Origin: Strongyloides papillosus
Taxonomy: Eukaryota > Nematoda > Chromadorea > Rhabditida > Strongyloididae
Length of the DNA stretch: 64,000 nt
Reading direction: 5' to 3'
Assembly: GCA_005656395.1 (NCBI GenBank)
Contig: SRSI01000028.1
Span: 2,108,001 to 2,172,000 of the forward strand
How positions within the stretch are numbered: position 1 is the stretch's first letter; the number at the start of each line of letters is the position of its first letter. The notes beneath the pieces are model-generated. The model worked only from the letters and a program-made list of their open reading frames with translations. It did not search any database and was not told the origin of the DNA. Positions 1-12,701 of the stretch are shown here, piece by piece. Both the position numbers and the translations under genes were made by a program.

Positions 1-414
1 AGGAAACTTAAATATTTAATCTTTATTGTATGCTTTATTTATTAACTAATAGATTAAAACCTTAATCTTTAAAACTATTATTTTAAAATAAAAAATATAA
101 AAAAAAGTCTGTTTATAAGTAGATAAATTTCATTAATATACATTTTTATATCTTTATTATCAATGAATACATATATTTTAATACAAATATAACGTTTAAA
201 TTAATGTATATTTACATTTTCTTATCATTTTTAGCATTTACGCATTTCTGAAAACACATTTTGTATTAATAAGAATAATTTCATAGTATAAAACTAAGAT
301 TTCTTTCTCTGTTTTCTAACTTTTTTAAAAAGTACAAGGCATCCTTTGAAAACTTTTTATTGAAGAAGTGAAATTAATATTAAAGACTGTTGGAAGGACA
401 ATTAAAATATAAAA
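1..414. other. AT-rich flank upstream of the first SH3-like gene
   Basis: I see no coding region, RNA gene or repeat structure here. It presumably holds the promoter and 5' UTR of the gene starting at 415. No clear trans-splice acceptor lies directly before that ATG. Confidence 0.5.
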
Positions 415-3400
415 ATGTCCTATGGGCGGAGAGCTAGTTTACAATGTAATTTGTTTAGAGAATGTAATGTTGTAGATAAAAATGAATCTTACGGTGATTA
501 TAAATCTTTTTGTTATTTAAAAAAATTTGTTAATGATCATAATAATATTGAACAACGCCACAATTCATTTTCTAATTTGAAGCACAGTCAACTAACATTA
601 GGTGGTAGATCTATCGTTCCTAGGCAATCTAATATGAATGGAGTAACTGGTTATACTCCTGTATCAAGTTCTAATTCATCTCCTAATCATCATAGAAGAT
701 CCCAACCATCTATTTGTTATTATAGTCGTTCGGATCCATTTGATGGTAGTGTTAATAATAGAGAAACTTCCTATCCTCACTCAATTGTTGATAGAAACAA
801 AATTATTGACCAATATGGGAGTCCTAGACTAGGTTCCAATGGCCAAAGAAGGATTCCACAACATGTATTACATCATACCCCTTCACAGCCTATACTTAAA
901 TTATCCCATAATACACAACAAATATGTAATCCTTATACTCCAACTACTACACCATATGAGTCACCAATAGCAGGAAGGAAATTACCAATGAAACCAATAG
1001 GTCAACAAAGATTATTACATAGAGCACCTAAATCTGATTTAAACTTTCGTTTTCAGAAACATCTTGAAGAGATTGAAAGAAGAAGCTTAGAAAAAAATTC
1101 TGAAGGTAAGATATAAATATTTTAGTTCAAATTTTATTGCTTTATTTTTAGAAATTGATCCAGTGTATTTAGCATTAAAACAAGCACATAAAACATATGG
1201 TCGACGATCATCATCATCACATAACTGTGATTCAATATCGCCCTCGCCAAGAAACTTATCGCAAACATCACTTCAAGATAGCGGATATGTTGAAGCAGTA
1301 ATAGAGAATCGTTCTCGCTTATTAGGTTCAACACCTTTACTTAACCAACAAAGTAAGTTTCCAAATATCAAATTAAATAAATTATTTTACTATTTAAAAA
1401 AGCATACTTCCTTAAAAGTCATTTACATATTATATATACTTTTTATTAAGATTAAATTTAAAATATAATTACATCTCGTTAGTCTCTTATTTACCAATTT
1501 GATTTAACTATTTTTTTTATCATTTATAGTCTTTTAATAACTTTTCAATACACACATAGATTATGGTCTCAACAAATATGTATATTAATTTATTTTCATA
1601 CAAAATTTATCACTTCCATAGACAATTTCTATTGAATTTAGAAGGAATCATAGTATAAATTATTAAATTTCTACTGTGTACACTTTTTGTTAAAAGATTA
1701 TTATTTGATATAAGATAATAAAGAGAAAAATTTTTGTTTTGAGTTATTAAATGATTATCAACTTATGGAATTCATTATATATTAGAAAGTAAGTAGTTGT
1801 ATAATATTTGAACATTTATGGAATTAAAGATGAATATCAAAAGTTTAATATTCTCTAGTGGCACTATGTTTATTTATAAGTATAGAAGAATTTCGTACTT
1901 TTGTTATTATTATTAAAATGATATTTTTAAAATACCTTAAGTAACGATAAGTGTTATTGTTTTCTTAGAAAGTCATTTATAGAAAAAAAAAGTTATAGTA
2001 ATGAGATAAAATTAGTATAAATTTAAATAAAGTGAGAACCGAAACAATAATTTGGATAACGAAATTCAGCTACTCGATTGTAATATTAATGAGGTATATG
2101 GTATGAATTACAATAGGTATCCTAATTTTTTAACTCTTGAAATTCATCATCATTTCAACATTCTTTAATTACCTATAATTTTGTCAATATCACATGCTAG
2201 AAGATTTTTTTTAATAAGAAAGTTAGTTTTTTCTGTCATATAACTTAGTTTAAAATATTTTATTCAATTTTACAATTTTTTTTAATTAACCATATTAATT
2301 ATTTTTTCTCTAATTTATTACAATAACTACTAAAGAAAACCTTTAAACACTTTTAAGCACCTATTTTATATTGTCATATTAGTACAGTATACATATATAT
2401 TATATTTTTTTTAATAATATTAAAATATGACTTAACTTTTTTTTCGTTTCCTTTACAAATAACATACATTTATATAATATATATCTTTAACATATATGGT
2501 GCGTTTAATAAAATTCACCTGTAAAATATAATTAAAGCTGCATTAATAAATTAATTTCTTTGAATATTTTTAATTTAAAAAGTAAGGAAGTGGAAAGTTT
2601 TATATATTTTGTTAAACACATTCTACTTCATAAAGAATGTTAACAAAATATGAACTATATATATATTTTGAGAAGCTTTTTATGTATATTTGATTAAAAA
2701 CATGTAATTTTTATATTATAATAAATGATAATTTAGGAAATATTATTTATGTCACCAATCATAATACTTCCATTTTATTAGCAGAAATTTTTACGTACAG
2801 AATGTAGTCATTTTATATACATTATTTTTTGATGTGCTCCAATTTTTATAAACAACACGACTATTTAATTTTCTTTTTCTATTTACCTTGTCAAAGTTTT
2901 TTTAATTTTAAATAAATAAAATATCATTTTTGTATGTTAGTATGCTTTTTTTGAAAAAAAGTTGTTAATTATTAAATTGTTATATAATTAGCATTATCTT
3001 CTAGTTTATATTACCATCTTAAAGTCATAAATTTTTTTGTCCAATTACAATCTATAAATTCTTTAATGATTTTGAGGTTTGTGAATGATGTATATCATTA
3101 AGGATATTGTTTATATCCATTTTTGTGTAGCTAATATTTATGTATATTATATAGTAGATATATATAAAAATTTCTACTTTTAATGTTTGACTGAACTAGA
3201 TATATATAATTCTAACTAAAACTCATTAATGTTTTTCTGTTTTTGTTTTTAAGAAGGCCTACTTAATTGAATATACTTCATTTTAATGATGCGTACTTTT
3301 TAGATATTTCACCACATAACTGTCAAAATTTGAATTACGGACAAGCAGTACCAAATATTCAACAACAGCCATCTGATGTTTATTCTCCTATTTTAAATAC

Positions 3401-4091
3401 TACAAACTATCAAGTTCAGCTATATACAACTCCTAGAAAAAGACCACCAAAACTTGAGAAACAAATGAAATCATTATCATTGGACTGTGCCGATATGCCA
3501 CCAGTTATGACTTCAGCAGTAAGATCTCCATATAGAAATAATAATAATACTAGTAATCCTAATACATCAATACCAATGCAACAGCAAAAACAGCAACAAC
3601 AACCTTCAAGGAATGTAAGAGTTATTGGAAAACATAGTGAGGTAGTTAATGAACTGGATAAAGGTCCATCAGTGAATAGTTTAACTGCTTCACCACGTAA
3701 GCTGCCACCACAAAATTTACCATTATCTCAACTTATGCATGTTGTTATCCATGAATATAGATCTCCAAAAGCTACCTTTTCATTGACAATTGGTCAAAGA
3801 ATGAGAATTGTAGATAATGGCGATCCTGATTGGCTTCATGGATTTATAATTGGTGACTTAACAGAGTCACTCTTGACATTTCCAAGTACCTGTGTATCAC
3901 CAATTTATGGTAATGAACAACCAATGCGTGTTACACAAAATATTATGATACCAGACACCAAACTTCGTTTATATCGTGATCAAGTTGTTTTTGCTCAGGC
4001 AGATACAATAAGAACGGACAATAAAGTTCTTGTAAGAACTGAGAGAGATAAATTTGCTCATTGTCCATTGTCAAACTTGCAAATTTTGTAA
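415..4091 (+). CDS. SH3-like domain protein with low-complexity N-terminus
   Basis: Three-exon model: 415-1105, 1152-1352 and 3304-4091, giving 559 residues. The first intron is 46 nt (GTAAGA...TTTTTAG). The second is about 1.95 kb, with a GTAAGT donor and a TTTTTAG acceptor that keeps frame (phase 1). An in-frame TAA at 3264 rules out an earlier exon 3 start. Residues 1 to about 440 are Ser/Asn/Pro/Gln-rich and look disordered, with a short Gln tract near residue 390. Residues about 443-505 look like an SH3 fold: a GDPDWLHG stretch stands where SH3 domains have their acidic-Trp loop, followed by a FPSTCVSPI ending like the FPxNYV strand. A further 55-residue C-terminal block (VRTERDKFAHCPLSNL) is shared with the next gene. 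SH3-like domains usually bind proline-rich partners, so a scaffold role is inferred. I do not recognise the orthologue. The long intron could instead mean two separate genes. Confidence 0.75.
1353..3303 (+). other. Long second intron of the SH3-like gene
   Basis: About 1.95 kb between a GTAAGT donor and a TTTTTAG acceptor. It has no open frame of useful length on either strand and is strongly AT-rich. It is very long beside the 46-70 nt introns of the other genes here, so it may hide small exons, a promoter for a shorter product, or a gene boundary. Confidence 0.5.
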
Positions 4092-5235
4092 GAGATAGAA
4101 ATATCATTATTTTAATTATATTATACATACCAACAACTCGTCATTTGAAAAGAAAAATTAAACAAAAAAAATTTTCATTATCTAAATATCATATTTTATT
4201 AAGTGAAAACTTTTAGTTAAAAAAATTTATCATGAACCCGAGAGATATCAAATATATATTATTAATTCTACAACGCAAAGCCATTGAAGTACCAGAAATG
4301 ACAAATTTTTTCATTTTTTTTTGTAGAAATGAGCTTAAGAAACCAGAAAAAGTATTGATAAAACAATCCCTACATCATCAAATTTCTTTTTATAGAATGT
4401 GATATTTTTATAAAAGATAAGAAGAGATATCTTGGATAGTTAAAAGATTATATTATAAATTAATAGTCATAAATACTCTATGACATTGAAGTTTTTGATT
4501 TAAAAAATATTATTATCTTTTTTCTCTTATGTTGTTAAATAAAAAAATTGTATTTAAATTGTAGTTTATATTGCATGGGTATTTAAATTTTTTATAGCAT
4601 TTGATGTTTCAGGTGTTTTTAACTTGATTCCTAATTAACAATATATGTTAAACTTATTCCATGAACTTTTTTTTACTTTTTTATTAGGGTTAGATAATAT
4701 TTTGATATAATTGAAGAGATATTTTTAAAAATTATTAAGCATCTACATAAATGTATAAGGCTATATAATTGGTATAATTTTAAAAAATTTCTCATTAAAC
4801 ATATAAAGTTATATCTATATGTATATCAATCTTTTGTTCTTGTGCTCCAAAATTTTGGATAATTAAACTAATTGTCATCTATATACATATGTAATGATAA
4901 CTTGTGGATTTTATTTTTTTAACTCTAATAAGTTTAATTATAAGGTATAACTTTTTAGTTAATTAAAAATTTTTGTTTGTACATTGAATGTACTAAAAAA
5001 AGTAATAAAAGTTGTTAAATTATAAATAAAATATTAATAGGAAAAGTAAGATAAATAAAGTTTTTCCTTATTTTTAAAATTTTATTTTTTAAAGTATATA
5101 ATATTTATTTTGTCTTCATCATTAGTTATATTAATAAGGAAGATCTTTTTTAATATAAAATACATTTTAATAGATTATTTGTGTTTTATTACTTTTTACA
5201 TTTTTATTTTTCGACAATTTATGTATATTTTTCAG

Positions 5236-5294
5236 TTACTAAAAGAACAACTTATAGTATTTTATTTTCTTTATCTGTCAATTTGAGGAAAAAA
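5236..5294 (+). promoter_or_regulatory. Probable trans-spliced 5' UTR of the second SH3-like gene
   Basis: A TATTTTTCAG acceptor ends at 5235 with no upstream exon to pair with. The first sensible ATG is 59 nt later, preceded by GAGGAAAAAA. This is the usual layout of a spliced-leader acceptor followed by a short leader. Confidence 0.45.
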
Positions 5295-5840
5295 ATGGAA
5301 GATATTACTTCAACTGATATTGATGAATATGGAGCTCCAATAAGGAGATTTGAGAAGAAAGTTCGTTTTACAAATCTTCAATCCTCTGAGGGAATTAGAA
5401 AAAGATTTAATTCACCCTACAGACCAATTGAAAAGGAAGTGTTATATAATGATTTATCGAAACGTCAAGTAGTTTCATACTGTGCCACTCATGATGTTAG
5501 GCCTTACAATTCAGATCTAATAATACCTAAAGGTTTATCAATAAAAGCTTACGATCAAGGTGATCCAAATTGGTATTGGGGAATTGCTTATGATGGTAGA
5601 AGTGTTACAAAAACATACTTACCAAAATCAAGTGTAAGTCCAGTTTATAAAAATGAAACAATAATGTCAGTTCGAAAAAATATTTGTTTGAGTAAAGAAA
5701 GTATGACGTTATATCGTGGTCAGATTGTCTTTGTTCAAAATAATTCTCTTTCAATTGATAAAAAATTGACCATAAGAACGGAGACTAATAAACTTGTCAA
5801 TTGCCGTCTATCATTCCTTGAGTTTCCGCAAAAAAAGTAG
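5295..5840 (+). CDS. Short SH3-like protein, tandem relative of the upstream gene
   Basis: Single-exon gene of 181 residues. I chose the ATG at 5295 because the frame upstream of it is low-complexity and is interrupted by an acceptor-like TTTTTCAG at 5235. Residues about 58-118 form an SH3-like unit with GDPNWYWG and a YLPKSSVSPVYKNE ending. Residues 119-178 form a tail with TLYRGQIVFVQ and LTIRTETNKLVNCRLSFLEF. Both parts line up without large gaps with the last 115 residues of the gene ending at 4091 (GDPDW, VSPIY, LYRDQVVFAQ, VRTERDK). The two are therefore tandem paralogues in the same orientation, 1.2 kb apart. This copy lacks the long disordered N-terminus. The biochemical role is unknown. 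An AATAAA lies at 5942. Confidence 0.8.
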   Translation: MEDITSTDIDEYGAPIRRFEKKVRFTNLQSSEGIRKRFNSPYRPIEKEVLYNDLSKRQVVSYCATHDVRPYNSDLIIPKGLSIKAYDQGDPNWYWGIAYDGRSVTKTYLPKSSVSPVYKNETIMSVRKNICLSKESMTLYRGQIVFVQNNSLSIDKKLTIRTETNKLVNCRLSFLEFPQKK

Positions 5841-5941
5841 TCGTCATGTTAAATTATTCCTCAATACATAATACCTCCTATATAATTTATTTTAATATTT
5901 TTATGATTTTAAATTTAATTACATAATTATTGAATAATATT

Positions 5942-5947
5942 AATAAA
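5942..5947 (+). terminator. Poly(A) signal AATAAA
   Basis: Exact AATAAA about 100 nt after the stop of the short SH3-like gene, in an AT-rich 3' region. Confidence 0.4.
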
Positions 5948-6145
5948 GTTTGTTAGTATAAAAGAGTTTTATTTAGATAGTCAATAATATTATTAAAATA
6001 ATATTATTTCGCGAAGAATAAATTGTAAAGAAATATTATATAAACACAGACAGATAGTCATTATAAGGACTACAAAAAAAGTTTTATTTCAAAAGAATAA
6101 AAAAAACATTTTGCATTGGAAAATGAGATTTGAAAAATATGTTTT

Positions 6146-7694
6146 TTATTCATGTTGCGTATATCTTTTTATTTTATTCCTCTCTCTGTCATCAGAAAAT
6201 TGAATTCCAGGAGTATAATTAATTGATGATGAGTATCGGTTTGGGTTACATAAAGGATTTGGATTGATACTGTAAAAAAAAGTGATTATCAGAGGTAATA
6301 TTCTAATAAGAAAAAAACATACTCAGATGTTACTTTCATAAAATTATCAACTATAATTGTAATTGGTAATGCTAAAACAAGAACACCACTAATTATAGCC
6401 CCACTAGCTATTAATTTCCCTGCAGTTGTCACAGGTATGACATCACCATATCCAACAGTTGTAAGTGAAACAATAGACCTAAAAAATAGAATATATATTT
6501 GTATTTCTTATCTTTGATATTTATGATATCATTTAACTAACCACCAGAATGCTGCCGGGATAGATGTGAATGGTGTATTTATTTCATCCTTCTCAACAAA
6601 ATAAACTAATGTACTAAAGAAAATTACTGCAGTTGATAAGACCATACCCATCATTCCGAGTTGCCTTGCACTTGACCTTAAGGTAAGAGCAAATGTTCTC
6701 ATACCAGATGAGTATCTTCCTAATTTTAAGATCCTAACTACACGTAGGACACGCATAATTCTAACAACCAAAAATGCTCCCTTAATATCGGTAAAATTAG
6801 AAACATCAAATCCACATATCAAAAGACAAAGCTCTAAATAAAACGGAAATATTGAGATGAAATCAACAAAATTTAGGAGACTTGACATAAAACGTATCCT
6901 ATTATCAGCAACAATAAGGCGTAATAAAAATTCAAAGGTAAACCAAATGATACATATATGTTCAGTTATTATAAAAAATGGATGGGGCTCCCAATAAACA
7001 TTTGTATATTTACTGATATCATCATATAATATTTGTATTTCACTCTTATTTCTCAAAATCATAGGTACCTAAAAATGGTAAAATATAAAGAAAAAAATAG
7101 TTTTATGGAACATACTTGTAATTCTCTGACGGATCCAAGTATCAAAGATAGAACGGATGCTATAACAAAAAGAATACTTATAAAAATGAATGTTGTTGAG
7201 AAGCATGAACCATCGCCTTCACAAAAATCTTGTATTTTTTTCCTTAATGAAAGGTTATTTTTAATTCCCTTCCCATCACCTTCCTTCTCATCTTCACATC
7301 CTGTTCTTTCATTAAAATGGTATGTATTATTAATTTTTAGTGTATTAAAACAACATGCATCAATTTTGTTACTTGGGATCTCCCAGTAATCTAACTCTGA
7401 GATAAATTCTTCCTCACATAAATCTAACGGTTTATGTAGTGTACCTTGTACATAGTATTTATATATAATATCAAATAATTTTGCGGATCTCTCAAAGTAA
7501 TATTCTTTGGTTGTGAAAATATAACCATCACAATATTTGAGACGTTCGTCGTGATTGTAGGATGCAAAAATACCTAGACGGCCTTTAGGTTTTTTTGATA
7601 AGAGGGTTGTTAATCGGCATCTAAATGATATACCACCAACATTAAAATTTATAATTTTTGAGGTTCTTTCATCATTATTAGTGGAAGTTATCAT
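6146..7694 (-). CDS. Voltage-gated K+ channel subunit (Kv, non-Shaker class)
   Basis: Four exons on the minus strand (7694-7116, 7068-6542, 6478-6323, 6269-6146) give 461 residues with all junctions in phase. Domains in order: a T1 tetramerisation domain (about 12-116) with the H-x5-C-x20-CC zinc pattern at H87, C93, C114 and C115; S1 about 168-188; S2 about 224-246; S3 about 257-276; and S4 with basic residues every third position (R296, R299, R302, R305, K308, R311). S5 and the pore follow, with the filter TVGYGD at 376-381, then S6. T1 zinc ligands of this type mark the Kv2-Kv4-like and modulatory subunits, not Shaker. The S6 hinge reads ALPIT (P407, T409) instead of PxP, a change known from electrically silent Kv subunits. 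It would sit in the plasma membrane of nerve or muscle. The short C-tail ends RYTQHE. Confidence 0.9.
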
Positions 7695-10550
7695 CTTCTA
7701 ATGAATATAGGAGAGTGATAGGAAAAATAAAAGTTTATAGTAACTATAAACAAAGGGATAAAAAAAATTTTGTGTGTTACTAAATTTTAGTTAATTTCTA
7801 AGACAAAAAAATTATAGCATGTAGTTTAGTATGATATCATATGCAATGTGAAGCAAGTAACTTAGAATCTTGAAATTTGAATAGTTTGTCCTTACTAGTG
7901 ATATAAAATATAAAAAAATGATGTGTTATAAACCGGGAATTTTATATGTATCTAAGAGATATCTCTTTAAAGTGTATGAGAGAAAAGACAGGAAGAAGAT
8001 TACTATTATTGAGGTGAAACACTTGAAGGCATCTCAAAAATTCAATCAACAAAATTGAAGATGAATAGTAGTGAAATTGTATGAGTGATAAAAATTTAAT
8101 TAAATAACTTCTTTTTGGATAAGTTTTATATGAATTTTTATAGATTATATTTAATAGATTGTCCATAAATTTTAGTAATATAATTTTAGAACAATAAATT
8201 TATCAAATGATGTTATTAAATTTGGTTTTTTTAAAAAAAATATTTTGTTAAAAGGGAGAGGATTAGGAGACAAAAAAATGGAATTAAATAAAGGGGAAAA
8301 TGAGTAATGACGATATAATAATTTTTTTTTAATCCAAACCAATATTTTATTTATAAAAATAGAGTCAATTGCCAAATAAAAATTAAGGAAATAAAATAAT
8401 AGTATTTTAAGAATGTAAAATAAAAAGATAAAATGGTAGAAACAATTTCTTTAATGGTGCTTTTTTTTCTCATCTATCTGTGCATAAGAAATTAATAAAA
8501 ATGAAAAGAAAAATTAAAAATTTGATTTTTAAATGTGCTTTAAGTTTTTCATATATTAATAAAAGGCAATTTTTTGCTTGTATAGTATATCACGCTACCT
8601 TATTTTATTAAGTGATGATATTTATGTTGTATATACATATGTATAGTGTTAATTAAATATAAATAAATCTTTATATAAACCATATGAGAGGATATACATT
8701 TAAAAGAAATTTGTTTGTTTAATTGTTAAGAAAATACTCATTAAATTTCGAAATAATTGTTTTTATACATAAGAAACGGAATAAAAAGTTAATCTCATGA
8801 TAAAGATATGCACTTTTTGTAAGGTTAGAATAATTTCCTTCCTTTTTTTGTTCATGAAAATGTGATAGTAAGATAAAAGAAAATATACAAAAAACAGCTA
8901 TTTTTTTGTAACTACATATAAAAATGTGTTATAGAGTAAATTGGTGGAGAAGAATACATTTATGTGATATTTATTTATATATAACTTATAAAATGAATTT
9001 TTTTCGCAATAAAATATATATTAATATACATATGAAGATTTTTTAAAAAATGCGATAACATAGTTTAAATTAATTAAAATATTTTTGAAGGAAAGGAATC
9101 ATAATATACCTTTGAGGTTTTAAATATTTTATAGATAAAAAAATTAATCCTATTTTCATAATAATATTATTATAATGAAGAATTGTAGGAATTTAAAGGT
9201 GTAAAAAAAATTAAATTTAAAATGTTTCTTTTCTATATTTTATTACATTATAAAATATTTTATAAAAACAAATTGGATATATAATTTATCCTATATAAAT
9301 TAGTTTAATTAAGAATCAAAATAAGAGAGTAAAAATTATTTTTGAAATAATAAAAATTTGAAGAAATAAAAATGTTAAAATTTTCATATAGTTAATTATA
9401 TTTATATAAATATTTTATTAAAAAGGTTACTTATAGTTTTTGGACATGAAAGAAAACCAAAGATTCTGTTACTTCATTAAAATTAAATCTCGCAAAAACC
9501 TTATTTTGACAACTTTCTTTAATATCTTTATTAAAGATATCATCTCTCTGTTGGGGAAATCCATCTTTTGCTCTTTTTTTCTAACGTTAATTACATTTTT
9601 AGGAGTAAAAACTATTTTGAAGGAATATTGGAGGAATATTATTATACATCATAAGCATATATATAAGACTAGCAGTTTCAAGAGTTGAGACATAATATGT
9701 ACAAATGTTGAAAAAATAAAATTTTTAATAGTATCATTAATAAAAAAATGTTCACATTTAATGTTAATGTACCGATATCCTTATGAAGAAAAATATCAAT
9801 TGCAGACAATGACCATCAATGTTTTTTTTAATGAAAACAAATCATCAAACTATATAAAGTTAAATGTTATGTTAGAGGGAAAAATTAACTTTATGATTGT
9901 GTGAAAAACACTTTTGCATGTCAATCCAAAATTTTCGAGGAGGTTTAGATGCTTTTCTTTTATAGGTAAAAAAAAGTGGCAAAAATAATTAAAATTTTTT
10001 CTTGTCTAGTTTTAATTTATTCTTCTCATTTTTAATTTATTATCCTTAACAACAAAAATTTTTAAAATTTATTCCAGGTAAAGAAAGTATTATTATGAAT
10101 ATACGTAGAGACGGAAAAAAATGGTTTTTATTCATATTATTTATTGCCAGTTATTCATCTTTTAAAAACAAAAGTTGTCATTTTTATTATAATATAATTT
10201 GTTTATAAATGTGGGTTATTAAAAGTTTTGACTTTTCTATTTAATTTTTTTATCAAATAAATACATATTTTTTTTATTCTTTTTGTTAAAACACTTATGT
10301 CATAATTTTATTATTAATGTAGGCATTAATAAAACTTTATGTAATTTTCTTTCATACATAATAAATTATAATTATTAAAGCCATAATTGATAAATTATAG
10401 AACTTTTACTTCAAAACTTTAATACAGGCATATATATTTTAACAATTTAATATTTTTGGCTACCACACACTTGAAATATTCATTTAATTAACTTGTGTAT
10501 TAAAGAAAGTATTGAAACATAACTTTCACACTTCCTCATTTTTTCTCACA
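7695..10550. other. Intergenic, no supported gene
   Basis: About 2.9 kb between the Kv channel and the receptor gene, which point away from each other, so both promoters probably lie here. Short open frames (for example 7942-8375 minus and 9446-9688 plus) have AT-driven composition rich in Lys, Asn, Ile and Phe. They show no recognisable domain or convincing splice context. Confidence 0.5.
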
Positions 10551-11624
10551 ATGGAGATTATTGGAAATAGTGGTTGGTATTCTTTAAATAAACAATTTCA
10601 TATTATATTTATAATAAATCTAGTTACTGGTATTTCATCATTAGTACTATCATTAATATTCTTTTGTGCATACTGTTCAAGAACATCAAGTAGAAACGCT
10701 TCCCTTATCTTGAAAATAATTCTTGACTGTGACATAGCTGCTACTTTAGGAGCAATTGCTAGAAGTATGTTTATTTTTGTGTTAACTTTTTATTACTAGT
10801 TATCAAAAAATTCTTTTACTAACATATACTTGAAACTCCTATTTTAATTTTTCTTTACTTTAGGCATTCATGGTTTAGTGCAGGATGATTTCAATGTAAA
10901 TGAATCATTTATGACTAACATTTATTCTTGTGTCTTTAATTATCACATTATTTGGACTGCAATATTTTATCAACTTCCAACGTTGCTAGTTTTTGTTTTA
11001 GCACTCGATAGATACCTTGCCATTAATTTTTCGTTATGGTTTAAAGTTGTCACTATAGCCAAGGGTCCATTAATTGGATATTGTTTTTTAACAGTTGTCC
11101 TTACAATCATCGTTGGATTCATGAATGCAATATATATGTCACCCTTAGAAAAAGTTCATTACACATGTCCAATATTTGATGGATTTGGTTATCAATATGG
11201 CAATGGAATTAAATTATTTATGATATCATACCTTTGTTTTTCACTCATACTAAATGCCTCTGCACTAAGGCAAGTAATATCAAAAGGTGGAACAAGAAAA
11301 TTTGGTGGATTTCTTAATAGACAAAAGTTTGAGTCGAGAATGACAAAAAGAAGTTTTTACATAACTTTTTATTTCACAATTGCAACAGTTATTCCATTAA
11401 TATTATCACTTATTTCTGAATCACAACCAAATTCGTGGACACCAATAAAAGAAATAATTTTATCATTAATATTTATGAGACCAATAATAAATTGTATCGC
11501 AATATGGAGAATATTTCCACAGCACGTAAAATTTAGTTTTTGTAAAAAAGAAAAATCTCAAAATGCTGTTCAACAAGTACAATTAGATGCAAATTATATT
11601 AACAATAATTCGTTTTCACACTAA
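10551..11624 (+). CDS. Nematode seven-transmembrane serpentine receptor
   Basis: Two exons (10551-10764 and 10864-11624) joined by a 99-nt intron (GTATGT...CTTTAG, phase 1) give 324 residues. The start is the ATG at 10551. Hydrophobic segments fit seven helices: about 18-42, 52-72, 104-128, 142-162, 190-208, 240-260 and 270-290. A classical D120-R121-Y122 motif ends the third helix in the context LALDRYLAI. The last helix carries RPIINCIAIW where class A receptors have NPxxY. A short basic, Gln/Asn-rich tail follows. The size and DRY context are typical of nematode chemoreceptor-type families (srsx-like is my best guess, from memory of the family). The ligand is unknown. The gene stands alone, without sister copies nearby. 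Confidence 0.85.
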
Positions 11625-12061
11625 AAATAGAAAAGAGAAGTTGCCGTAGCAACATATTACAATGAAGATAATTCCTTATGTATTATTTATTTTTTTATTA
11701 TTTGAGACTTTAATATGTAAAAATTATTAATTACTATTTATATTTAATAAGAAAATATATATAAAAATATTAAATGTGTAAGATTTTGTCATATGTACAA
11801 CCTTTTTGTGGAAAGATATTGAAGTAATTCTACTTAAATTTATATTTTAAAATAACATAAAAATATTGTTTAAGTGAAAAAGAAATTTTAAAGAAAAATT
11901 TAAAAAAATTATGGAAAAAATATGGGGAACTAGTAAAATAATAATCTGCGTTCTTTACTATGAAATAATACTTTTACCAAAAAATGGATATAGTAAAGTA
12001 AAATTTAAATAAAAAAAATATTTTAAAAATGGTATTTTAAATATTTATTCTATATAAAAAT
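11625..12061. other. Intergenic between receptor and small membrane ORF
   Basis: AT-rich 437 nt. I see no gene, repeat or RNA structure. Confidence 0.45.
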
Positions 12062-12442
12062 ATGCTACCACAATCATATAATCGGAGACATGGTATAAAA
12101 AATGAAATAGATTATTCGGAGCATCATGAGATAGAATTAAGGATTCTTGGATGGTTATTATTATTTATTTGGCTTATAACTATTTTTTATATTACTAGAG
12201 ATTTCTGGTGTTTATATGAAGATGACGTGAGAGAGAATGAGGAAAATGATAAAGAAGTATGTTTATCAGGATTCAATAGAAGTATAATTTATTATCTATC
12301 TTCTAATTTAAATTTTAGATGTTATAATAAATGGAATTTTGTATTAAAATGGTGTGATAAAAATATTTCAAATTTTCTATTTATATTAGATGGTAAATTT
12401 GGTAACATACGCTTTTGCAAAGTATTTATGTTAATTATGTAG
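12062..12442 (+). CDS. Small single-pass membrane protein, hypothetical
   Basis: An ATG-started frame of 126 residues with one strong hydrophobic helix (about 29-46, ILGWLLLFIWLITIFYI) after a hydrophilic N-terminus, then an acidic stretch (EDDVRENEENDKE). The sequence after residue 65 looks intronic. A GTATGT donor at 12257 and an AATTTTAG acceptor ending at 12318 would give a 67-residue product that stops almost at once (Met-Leu-stop). Either form is possible. AATAAA occurs at 12468. It lies 260 nt upstream of the dhs-28-like gene on the same strand, and an operon cannot be excluded. I recognise no family, and it may not be a real gene. Confidence 0.35.
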   Translation: MLPQSYNRRHGIKNEIDYSEHHEIELRILGWLLLFIWLITIFYITRDFWCLYEDDVRENEENDKEVCLSGFNRSIIYYLSSNLNFRCYNKWNFVLKWCDKNISNFLFILDGKFGNIRFCKVFMLIM

Positions 12443-12701
12443 TTTGTAGTAATCTAAAAACTTAAGAAATAAAAATGGTAGTGTAGTGGTATTGGATAGA
12501 ATAGTATATAAAATGTTATCATGTGAAAGGTAATTGTAAAAATAAAACATCTTCTCTACACACAACATTTGATTGATCAATTCTCCTTATCTAATAAAGT
12601 ATTTTTGTTTTTCTATATATATAAATAGTTATAAGTTTTATATATTAATCATGAAGTTTTTAAATGTTTTTAATGAATTCTTGTTATTTTTTATAGATAG
12701 A

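Noticed and set aside
9446..9688. Plus-strand frame of about 80 codons, hydrophobic and Lys-rich
   Set aside because: The composition is what AT-rich non-coding DNA gives; there is no domain and no splice or poly(A) context.
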